Below, piece after piece: positions 1 to 4,736 of a DNA stretch of 5,800 bases. The notes below the pieces were generated by a model. That model had not been told where the DNA came from. It did no database searches and saw only the letters and a program-made list of their open reading frames with translations. The translations under genes and the position numbers were made by a program. Source of the stretch: Gammaproteobacteria bacterium (lineage in GTDB: Bacteria > Pseudomonadota > Gammaproteobacteria > GRL18); contig WTAX01000483.1 of the NCBI GenBank assembly GCA_013139395.1, forward strand, positions 1 through 5,800, in the 5' to 3' direction. The first letter of the stretch is position 1. The number at the start of each line of letters is the position of its first letter.

Positions 1-192
1 TTCTATAAATCGACCAATGGTATATACTTTTGACTTTCCTGCTGCCATATATCTCCAGATAAATGATTTCCATCCAGTAGGACTGACACGTAATCGAAGA
101 CCTTTTGCACCAGTATCGGTTATTTCATATTTTTGTTTTTCCGATTTTAGCTTACTAATGGCTGTAGCGGTAAGATTGATTGATTTTGTCAT
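1..192 (-). CDS. Tyrosine-type recombinase/integrase, N-terminal part (runs off the left edge)
   Basis: The first 64 codons of a site-specific recombinase are visible. It would catalyse integration and excision of the mobile element at the tRNA-Val site about 180 bp away. The residues match the arm-type DNA-binding domain (DUF4102-like) at the N-terminus of many island and prophage integrases: a start with LTATAISKLK, then KYEITDTGAKGLRLRVSPTG (residues 21-40) and WKSFIWRY (41-48), ending in YTIGRF. The core-binding and catalytic domains (R-H-R-Y) lie outside the window. The ATG at 190-192 is chosen because GAGGT stands 5 bases upstream and the family motif begins within ten residues. A promoter at 291-319 and repeated motifs in the leader suggest controlled expression. 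Family assignment is strong; whether the full gene is intact cannot be judged. Confidence 0.88.
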   Translation of the reverse strand, partial: MTKSINLTATAISKLKSEKQKYEITDTGAKGLRLRVSPTGWKSFIWRYMAAGKSKVYTIGRFIE

Positions 193-207
193 GATAGACC
201 TCTATTT

Positions 208-245
208 TTTTACCCTGATAGGCTGGGGTAAAATCTGGGGTAAAA
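208..245. repeat. TTTTACCC / GGGGTAAAA repeat cluster in the integrase leader
   Basis: CTGGGGTAAAA occurs twice in tandem (223-233 and 235-245, 12-bp period), and its inverse TTTTACCC stands at 208-215. All three copies lie between the predicted integrase promoter and its start codon. The arrangement could be an operator for autoregulation, an accessory recombinase/excisionase site, or an RNA hairpin (TTTTACCC pairing with GGGTAAAA) near the ribosome binding site. The repeats are visible directly; the function is inferred. Confidence 0.55.
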
Positions 246-290
246 AAGATCGTGGAATTAAAAGGGGTTGAATGTCCCTGTATATCTATT

Positions 291-319
291 ATTATATTAC
301 TGTAACGCTTTTGTATCAA
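291..319 (-). promoter_or_regulatory. Predicted sigma70 promoter of the integrase
   Basis: On the minus strand a -35 box TTGATA (314-319) is separated by exactly 17 bp from a perfect -10 box TATAAT (291-296). Transcription would start near 284 and give a leader of about 90 nt carrying the GGGGTAAAA repeats before the integrase ATG at 192. No other gene lies in this direction. Confidence 0.6.
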
Positions 320-375
320 TGTTTTAAGGCTTGTTTGGTAATAAAAGGAAATATTTGGATATGTGTAAAAACTAT

Positions 376-421
376 CTTGACATGGTGGGGGTCGGTAGTT
401 CGAATCTACTCGCGCCTACCA
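376..421 (+). tRNA. 3' half of tRNA-Val(GAC): probable integrase attachment site (att)
   Basis: The stretch begins in the anticodon arm. Loop TTGACAT (377-383, anticodon GAC at 379-381) is followed by stem strand GGTGG, variable loop GGGTC, T-stem GGTAG, T-loop TTCGAAT, CTACT, acceptor strand CGCGCCT, discriminator A and encoded CCA (419-421). It closely follows gammaproteobacterial tRNA-Val(GAC). The matching 5' half (expected to start AGGCGCG and contain TAGCTCAG) is not upstream, so this is not a working tRNA gene. A copy that starts at the anticodon loop and runs to the 3' end is typical of att sites used by tyrosine recombinases, and an integrase gene starts 184 bp away. By that logic the element lies to the left and an intact tRNA-Val should stand at its other end. 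Confidence 0.82.
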
Positions 422-484
422 ATAACTCTTTGATTTTAAGTGAGTTTTTGGTAGAAAATCCCTTTAAGATAATTCCCTAAAATC

Positions 485-506
485 CTGAGTCTCCACTGAG
501 TCTCCA
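485..506. repeat. Perfect 11-bp tandem repeat CTGAGTCTCCA x2
   Basis: CTGAGTCTCCA is present at 485-495 and again, without a gap, at 496-506, about 65 bp beyond the tRNA-Val 3' end. Short direct repeats beside an att core can be arm-type recombinase sites, but these lie on the presumed chromosomal side. They could equally be slippage or the scar of an earlier event. Confidence 0.6.
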
Positions 507-624
507 AAATAAAAATTTATTTCTTCATAGAAAAAACCTTTTAGAGTAATAACTCATAGAGTATTTATTAAAAAATGATAAATTTGCGCAATTCATATTA
601 AAACATCACTACAATAACACCAGC

Positions 625-729
625 ATGACTAATGAAGAGAAGATCGAGCAAGTCAGTTCATCGGTTGAAGAATTCACCATGGTATTAGATTGTTTAAAAG
701 TTCAGGCTGGTGCTGTCAGTATCAATTGA
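625..729 (+). pseudogene. Possible decayed fragment resembling a methyl-accepting chemotaxis protein
   Basis: A 34-codon frame from ATG 625 to TGA 727-729 contains IEQVSSSVEEFT (residues 8-19), which resembles the coiled-coil signalling region of chemoreceptors, where IEQVSSSVEEMT-like stretches are common. There is no ribosome binding site and no transmembrane or ligand domain. A separate frame further on (about 819-848) gives TDLNQQVIPNK, reminiscent of the end of such proteins. The similarity is short and low-complexity, so this may be chance. If real, only scattered pieces of the gene survive. Confidence 0.2.
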
Positions 730-820
730 GGTGTAGCGACTTCGACTTCAAGAACTAGCCAGGCTTGTTATAAATTTAGGCGGTCAATTCTACTACGGGA
801 ACAGCTGATGTAAACGCTAC

Positions 821-840
821 TGACCTAAACCAGCAGGTCA
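821..840. promoter_or_regulatory. Perfect inverted repeat TGACCT-N8-AGGTCA
   Basis: Two perfect 6-bp half-sites face each other across 8 bp, the geometry of a site for a dimeric regulator. It stands about 180 bp upstream of the DUF3087 start and 66 bp upstream of a possible -10 box. The left half belongs to a 9-mer TGACCTAAA that recurs at 2640 and 2773. No cognate regulator can be named. Confidence 0.35.
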
Positions 841-882
841 TTCCAAATAAGAATAATTCAAACAATTCCAGAAAGCGTTAAT

Positions 883-911
883 TCAACTTTGAGTAGTTAT
901 GGGGCTATAAT
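883..911 (+). promoter_or_regulatory. Possible promoter for the DUF3087 gene
   Basis: A perfect TATAAT stands at 906-911. The -35 region 17-18 bp upstream (TCAACT or TTCAAC, around 882-888) is poor, so activity would depend on the -10 or on an activator. The leader would be about 105 nt. Confidence 0.3.
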
Positions 912-1023
912 GTGTCCAAAGACTGTTACGATAATTTGTCCGCCCATGCGAACCTCACAGAGATGACAGCCAGATAAAATACCAGTAAAATCGCTTTCTC
1001 ATTTTGCTAAGCTTGGAAACAAC

Positions 1024-1542
1024 ATGTTTAAGATTGAAGAGATTGACCCAGTTCACTATCGAAAGCAGACCCGTAAATCAACCATGATCATTATGGGAAT
1101 ATTTATTGTCATTGGCTTTATTACCGCCAGATATACGGTCGTCTACTTTGGTGAAGATTCAGATAACCACATAGTTCTCAATTTCCTGGGTGCATTTGCT
1201 GGTTTACTGATCACATTCTGGATAGTAAATGCTTTCTTTAAAGATGCCAACTGGATGAAAGAAGCCATGTACGCATGGCGTTTGAAACGCCACATAATGT
1301 ATATTTATAATGCGATGAACCGCCTTCAGGAAGCCGCTGATCAAGGAGACGTCGAAGCCATCAAAATCCTTCGTTTTTATCATCTGGGAACAGAGCAGAT
1401 GTATAGATTGGACAACAATAATCACGAGTTGATTGAGTTGAGAAGTCAAATGCAAGAACTCGAATCCAAAATGAAAGAGATGGGTATAGAGGCAAATCAA
1501 ACTGAATTTGACATGGAATTAGTGGATGGCTACCGAAACTAA
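1024..1542 (+). CDS. DUF3087-family inner-membrane protein of unknown function
   Basis: The 172-residue product has the layout of DUF3087 proteins, found mainly in marine and sulfur-associated gammaproteobacteria. A short charged N-terminus (FKIEEIDPVHYRKQTRK) precedes two predicted membrane helices (about residues 19-42 and 50-72). A conserved amphipathic stretch follows: MKEAMYAWRLKRHI (78-91), then RLQEAADQGDVEAIKILRFY (100-119) and MYRLDNN. A charged C-terminal helix, probably coiled-coil, spans about 133-155. Length agrees with the family. ATG 1024 is preceded by GGAA at a 5-base spacing and the N-terminal motif fits. It appears to be a single-gene unit; the next ORF is on the other strand. 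The biochemical role of the family is not known, and nothing here reveals it. Family membership is from recognition of the pattern, not a search. Confidence 0.85.
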   Translation: MFKIEEIDPVHYRKQTRKSTMIIMGIFIVIGFITARYTVVYFGEDSDNHIVLNFLGAFAGLLITFWIVNAFFKDANWMKEAMYAWRLKRHIMYIYNAMNRLQEAADQGDVEAIKILRFYHLGTEQMYRLDNNNHELIELRSQMQELESKMKEMGIEANQTEFDMELVDGYRN

Positions 1543-1579
1543 AAATAAGGCTTTAATTTAAGGGCAGAAACCTTAGCTA

Positions 1580-1801
1580 CTACTTAACTACCGACTTGGC
1601 TGGCCTCCATGCCAACATATAATAAACAGCGATTGGAGCCAAATAAGAATTGTTCTCAAACTTCCAGTTAGCGGACTCTCTGGCCGGACGTATGGAATCA
1701 ATCAGTTTGCCTACCTTATCTGAGTGTGAAATCAATAATACTGAACCCACATTTTCTCTCTCTTTCAATATCAGCACCAATAATAAAGTAGAGCTGACCA
1801 T
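1580..1801 (-). CDS. Small hypothetical protein, possibly the remnant of a longer gene
   Basis: A 73-codon frame lies 49 bp downstream of the ArsR-type gene on the same strand. Its product starts with a hydrophobic segment (STLLLVLIL, residues 3-11), continues with a soluble part containing DSIRPARESANWKFENN (35-51), and has a second apolar stretch, YLAPIAVYYMLAW (53-65). I do not recognise the family. The ATG has no Shine-Dalgarno sequence, and a stop stands two codons upstream in frame, so either translation is coupled to the upstream gene or this is the tail of a damaged longer gene. The composition of the RPARESANWKFENNSYLAPIAVYY part reads like true protein, so I keep it as a weak call. 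No function is proposed. Confidence 0.38.
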   Translation of the reverse strand: MVSSTLLLVLILKERENVGSVLLISHSDKVGKLIDSIRPARESANWKFENNSYLAPIAVYYMLAWRPAKSVVK

Positions 1802-1850
1802 ATGTTAAATTTTTTTGAACGATATAATATAGCCACTAACTCCACTGGTA

Positions 1851-2198
1851 TCACCTAATAGGACAGAAAACGTCTCTCAACATAATAATTAAGCGTAATG
1901 TTCCTGCATCACCGACTCGGTAATAAACTTTATTAGCATCTTTGCGTGAAGCAAGAATGCCTTTATCTCGTAAAATTGCCAAATGCTGAGAGATGTTACT
2001 CTGTGAAGTACCCACTTTTCCCACAATATCCTGAACACAGATTTCTTCATCTCCAAGAGTACATAAAATTTTTAAGCGTAGAGGATGAGCCATTGCTTTC
2101 AATGCGCGGGAAGCTTTATCGATATCTTCATCACCTGATATTAAATCCATATTCATACCGTAACCATCGGTTTCGTTGGGGTTAAATTGGTCGCCCAT
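1851..2198 (-). CDS. ArsR/SmtB-family transcriptional repressor with a SqrR/BigR/HlyU-type cysteine pair
   Basis: The 115-residue winged-helix regulator carries KAMAHPLRLKIL (34-45), the DNA-reading helix region SQSNISQHLAILRDKG (65-80) and a wing hairpin, ILASRKDANKVYYRV (81-95). Its cysteines are Cys46, Cys54 and Cys112. Cys46 (in KILC) and Cys112 (in DVFC, last helix) are 66 residues apart, the same spacing as the reactive pairs of SqrR (41/107), BigR (42/108) and HlyU (38/104), which sense sulfane sulfur or oxidants by forming a disulfide or polysulfide bridge. The ELCVCD-type metal site of classical ArsR is only half present (ICVQD). The start is supported by AGGAG seven bases before ATG 2198. 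The usual targets (sulfide:quinone reductase, persulfide dioxygenase, rhodanese) are not in view; the divergent side holds an IS6 remnant. Redox or persulfide sensing is inferred from the cysteines. Confidence 0.88.
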   Translation of the reverse strand: MGDQFNPNETDGYGMNMDLISGDEDIDKASRALKAMAHPLRLKILCTLGDEEICVQDIVGKVGTSQSNISQHLAILRDKGILASRKDANKVYYRVGDAGTLRLIIMLRDVFCPIR

Positions 2199-2237
2199 AA
2201 TTGTACTCCTATAAATTCATTAACACATAAAAATAAA

Positions 2238-2340
2238 AGTATACAATAACATACAATAATACTAATAATGCACAACAATAATATTAATGTTTGGCAATAA
2301 TATTAATAACATACAATATCAATATTATTATTAATATATA
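2238..2340 (-). promoter_or_regulatory. Repeat-rich control region of the ArsR-type gene (candidate promoter and operators)
   Basis: On the minus strand TATACT (2238-2243) is a plausible -10 box with a 33-nt leader; no good -35 box accompanies it. Behind it lies an AT-only block of repeated motifs. CAATAATATTAAT is exact at 2276-2288 and 2295-2307 (19-bp period), ATACAATAAC repeats in tandem at 2241-2260, and AATAACATACAATA is exact at 2245-2258 and 2305-2318. A further ATT-rich inverted block is at 2321-2338. ArsR-family repressors bind AT-rich imperfect palindromes overlapping their own promoter, so these are candidate operators. Low complexity alone could explain part of the pattern. Confidence 0.5.
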
Positions 2341-2389
2341 GTAATATTAAGAAAAATGAGCTTTTTATTATGATTTTCTTACTGTCACT

Positions 2390-2548
2390 AGTTCTGTCGC
2401 AAAAAATACACAATGATTCAAAAACTTTCACTGTGCTCAGAAAACATTAGCCAGTATTGAGCTGATGAAGATGATTAAAAAAGGACAAATGGAAGGAGAC
2501 GATTTGTCTCCTGCAGAACAATTTTATTCATTTGTTTATATATACTGA
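2390..2548 (+). mobile_element. Internally deleted IS6-family insertion sequence
   Basis: AGTTCTGTCGCAAAA at 2390-2404 matches the left terminal repeat typical of IS6 elements (GGTTCTGTTGCAAA-like). Within about a dozen bases it is followed by the last codons of an IS6-type transposase in the expected orientation, so most of the transposase gene is missing. No right terminal repeat (TTTGCGACAGAAC-like) is seen after the stop codon. The remnant abuts the ArsR control region and probably destroyed whatever was transcribed divergently. Confidence 0.65.
2417..2548 (+). pseudogene. IS6-family transposase, C-terminal remnant (43 codons)
   Basis: The frame reads FKNFHCAQKTLASIELMKMI, then KKGQMEGDDLSPAEQF and a short tail to TGA 2546-2548. 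FKxF...A..T...IE...M..KGQ is the conserved end of IS6-family DDE transposases. The DDE catalytic core, the helix-turn-helix and the start codon are absent, and the codon just before FKNF is TGA where glycine is usual in the family. It cannot encode an active enzyme. Confidence 0.7.
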
Positions 2549-2937
2549 GTGGACATTTAGCTTCTATTTTAGAAATCAGTTTAAGTTTAGATTACGATCC
2601 CAAATGATGATGATAGTCACTTTTTAATTCCGTCGATCCTGACCTAAAGCCGCATAATTAGCAGTTTCTTATTTAATCACTAAGGGCGTAAAGCCGCCAT
2701 TTTAGGTGGCTGAAAAAGTTTGGGTAAAGATCTAAATTTTTGATATTGATTGGTTCTTAATCAAGTCGGTAATGACCTAAAACGGTAATTGAGATTGAAT
2801 ATAATTTCTTCTCTAAATTCCATAAAGCGGAAATTTTAAAGAGTCAAAAAGAAAGAATATCACTTGTATTAAAAATCAGAATCCAAAAATTTGGTGTATA
2901 AAAAATAGTATTTTTAGAACTTTCAAAAAACCATTCT
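2549..2937. other. Intergenic stretch with small repeats and hairpins
   Basis: No coding frame is supported. The 9-mer TGACCTAAA is exact at 2640-2648 and 2773-2781, TAAAGCCGC at 2645-2653 and 2689-2697, and CGGTAAT at 2767-2773 and 2783-2789. Two hairpins are possible, at 2692-2711 and 2746-2764 (TTGATT / AATCAA, 7-base loop). The stretch separates the IS6 remnant from the GC-richer propeller block. Confidence 0.45.
2692..2711. other. Hairpin AGCCGCC-ATTTTA-GGTGGCT
   Basis: Seven stem positions pair, one of them G-T, around a 6-base loop. GAAAAAGTTTGGG follows instead of a T-run, so it is a poor intrinsic terminator on either strand. It could be part of a small palindromic repeat family. 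Confidence 0.35.
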
Positions 2938-2983
2938 GTTCTGACCCCATTGATTCTGCTGTTCTGACCCCATTGATTCTGCT
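2938..2983. repeat. Perfect 23-bp tandem duplication (two copies)
   Basis: The 23-bp unit beginning GTTCTGACCCCATT and ending GATTCTGCT occurs at 2938-2960 and again directly at 2961-2983. It marks the left limit of the GC-richer block holding the propeller gene. Its core CTGACCCCATT recurs inverted at 5758-5768. The motif TGGGGTCAG is, from general recollection, frequent beside IS200/REP-type transposase genes, but no such gene is visible here. Confidence 0.75.
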
Positions 2984-3090
2984 AAAAACCACCGCAAAAT
3001 CGTTCGAGTTCGCATTCGTGGGATCCATCGTGCGGGGTAATCATATCCGCCGTGTCTCAGGCCATCCGCGAGGCTTAGCTGTGCATTATC

Positions 3091-4629
3091 TTAGAGCAAT
3101 AGCAACAACATAAGCGCAGACAAATCCAGGGGGCGTAGCTGGGACAGAAAAATATCATAACTGCCCACACTCGTGCGTTCGGCTTCGCCTGGGCCGGGAT
3201 CAAAGTCTGTCGTGTCATAGAACGAACCCGTGGTATAGACCCTGCCGACTTTGTCTACGGCGATATCGCGGCCTGTATTCAGTTCGTAGATACCGACCAG
3301 AATCTTGACCCATTCAAAGATTCCCGAATCATCCAGTTTTAGTATGAAGGTCTCTCCAAAACTGCCGCTGTCAAATGTGCTTATTCCCTCGCCGGGATCA
3401 AAATCCACCATGTCACTGTAGTACGCCACAGCATAGACGTCACCCAGGCTATCTACCGTGATCTTATAGCCTCTAGCTAAGCCGTCTGTACCGCCCACGG
3501 CTCTGACCCAGAGAAAATTCCCTGCCGTATCCATTTTATGAAAGAAGGCATCGGCATTCCCTGTGCTGCTAAGCTCGAATGTGTCCACACTCGGATCGAA
3601 GTCCACCGTGTTACTGAAAGTTCCCGTTGTATAGACATTGCCTGAACCATCCACCGTAATGCCGAGACTGCCCGAGCCGATCTGAGCACCGTAGCCGCCG
3701 ATGGCATTGGCCCATAGTAAGTCCCCGTTGATATCCAGCTTTTGCACGAAGATCTTTGTGCCCCCCGTATTGTCAAGGTTGACTGTGCCGTCACCAGGGT
3801 CGAAGTCTACCGTGCCTAAGAAGGTTCCAGTGGTATAAACGTTGTTTGAGCTGTCCAGTGCGATGCCATAACCATAATCTTCGCCTGTTCCGCCCATGGT
3901 CTTAGCCCACACCAGATGCCCATCCGTATCCAGCTTCTGCACAAAAATATCACGCTTCGCTGCATAAGGGGGGGAGAGCGTGCCATCACCGGGGTCAAGG
4001 TCAATATATTTTTGGAAAGTCCCCGCAATGTACACATTGCCCGAAGTATCTACCGCAATGCCGCCACTGCTGTCAAAACTCGTTCCGCCCATACCATTGA
4101 CCCACTGGAAGCTTCCATTCACATCCAGCTTCAGCACAAAAATATCCGTTTGCCCCCCGCTGGTGAGTTCGGCCGTGCCTTCACCAGGATCGAAGTCGAC
4201 CGTATACCAGAAAGAACCTGTGATATACACATTGCCTGATGTGTCTACCGCAATGCTGCCGCCCGCATCATTACTTACCCCGCCCATGGACTTAGCCCAC
4301 ACGAAGTTCCCTGCGGAATCCAGCTTCTGCACAAAGATATCCGTTAGACCCTCACTCGTGAGGTTGGCCGTACCAGCGCCGGGGTCGAAATCTACCGTGC
4401 CTGAGAAACTACCGGTAGTGTATACATTTCCTGTCCCATCCACCGTGACACCGTAGCCGGAATCGTCGCCCACGCTACCCATAGCAATCGCATAGCCGAA
4501 CGTAACATCTTGTGCACTTGCAGTCCCCGAGACCACCAGGGTGATCGCCACGCCGAAACATGCAGCGACGACCCGGAACATTGAAGATATATAGAGTTTA
4601 AATACGTCGACCAGGGAGTTACTGTCCAT
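3091..4629 (-). CDS. Secreted SBBP-type beta-propeller repeat protein (seven repeats)
   Basis: The 512-residue product has a signal peptide (hydrophobic core about residues 18-36, likely cleavage after ASA at 37-39) and then seven repeats of 65-68 residues. Each has I-VD-SGNVY-TG-F, a VDFDPG-like turn (near residues 79, 144, 209, 274, 342, 408, 474), DIFVQKLD and G-F-WAK-MGG. The N-terminal FGYAIAMG matches the WAK-MGG strand missing from repeat seven, so the ring probably closes by strand exchange. ATG 4629 has AAAGGTG upstream; the internal ATG at 4581 has none. The last 13 residues (PLDLSALMLLLLL) do not fit the repeats, and no anchor or sorting domain follows, suggesting truncation at a junction. 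The gene is visibly GC-richer than its surroundings. Such proteins are extracellular, possibly adhesive or structural; no catalytic residues are evident. The exact role is unknown. Confidence 0.9.
   Translation of the reverse strand: MDSNSLVDVFKLYISSMFRVVAACFGVAITLVVSGTASAQDVTFGYAIAMGSVGDDSGYGVTVDGTGNVYTTGSFSGTVDFDPGAGTANLTSEGLTDIFVQKLDSAGNFVWAKSMGGVSNDAGGSIAVDTSGNVYITGSFWYTVDFDPGEGTAELTSGGQTDIFVLKLDVNGSFQWVNGMGGTSFDSSGGIAVDTSGNVYIAGTFQKYIDLDPGDGTLSPPYAAKRDIFVQKLDTDGHLVWAKTMGGTGEDYGYGIALDSSNNVYTTGTFLGTVDFDPGDGTVNLDNTGGTKIFVQKLDINGDLLWANAIGGYGAQIGSGSLGITVDGSGNVYTTGTFSNTVDFDPSVDTFELSSTGNADAFFHKMDTAGNFLWVRAVGGTDGLARGYKITVDSLGDVYAVAYYSDMVDFDPGEGISTFDSGSFGETFILKLDDSGIFEWVKILVGIYELNTGRDIAVDKVGRVYTTGSFYDTTDFDPGPGEAERTSVGSYDIFLSQLRPLDLSALMLLLLL
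3130..4509. repeat. Seven in-gene repeats coding for propeller blades
   Basis: The period is 195-204 bp. The turn-coding segment GT(A/C)GA(T/C)TT(T/C)GA on the minus strand recurs with each blade, for instance at 4378-4395 (first) and 3193-3210 (last). The copies differ at many synonymous and some coding sites, so the array is old, not a recent amplification. Third-repeat VDFDPG is changed to IDLDPG, and the fifth has DFDPS. Confidence 0.8.
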
Positions 4630-4695
4630 AGAATTACACCTTTACAAACAAAAGTTAAAAACAAAAAAGCCGAGACTAACGTGCCCATAGAATTA

Positions 4696-4724
4696 AGGAT
4701 AGGTAATTCAATGACACTTTTCAA
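4696..4724 (-). promoter_or_regulatory. Possible promoter of the propeller gene
   Basis: On the minus strand TTGAAA (4719-4724) and TATCCT (4696-4701) are separated by 17 bp, giving a leader of about 60 nt to the ATG at 4629. The -10 box is imperfect. The AT-rich leader carries an 11-bp motif, CCATAGAATTA on the plus strand, at 4685-4695 that is repeated over the start codon (4626-4636). Confidence 0.35.
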
Positions 4725-4736
4725 TCTATAAACCAT

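Larger units (their letters stand above)
422..1023. other. Intergenic stretch without an intact gene
   Basis: No convincing intact gene is seen in these 602 bases. They hold an 11-bp tandem repeat at 485-506, a possible chemoreceptor-like coding remnant at 625-729, a perfect inverted repeat at 821-840 and a possible promoter for the next gene near 906. If the tRNA fragment is the element's outer boundary, this is the chromosomal side, yet its content looks decayed, which fits repeated integration at the same tRNA. Confidence 0.5.

Noticed and set aside
17..271. Open frame on the plus strand opposite the integrase start
   Set aside because: It is the antisense shadow of the recombinase, whose frame shows a clear family motif and a ribosome binding site.
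376..421. A functional tRNA gene
   Set aside because: The acceptor 5' strand, D-arm and a full anticodon arm with normal pairing are absent upstream; only the 3' half is tRNA-like.
1204..1500. Minus-strand frame inside the DUF3087 gene
   Set aside because: Its product resembles no protein, and the opposite frame matches a known family over its whole length.
1946..2185. Plus-strand frame opposite the ArsR-type gene
   Set aside because: Shadow of a strongly recognisable winged-helix gene with a good Shine-Dalgarno sequence.
3477..4456. Several long frames on both strands within the propeller gene
   Set aside because: They arise from the periodic, GC-richer repeat coding and show the repeat in the wrong frame; no start signals support them.
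3130..4509. CRISPR array
   Set aside because: The regular repeats of about 200 bp are coding and encode beta-propeller blades; there are no short identical repeats with unique spacers.
4392..4736. Minus-strand frame overlapping the propeller start, with a hydrophobic segment
   Set aside because: Most of it is out-of-frame propeller DNA, and no ribosome binding site precedes either of its ATGs. Only the duplicated motif there was kept as an observation.
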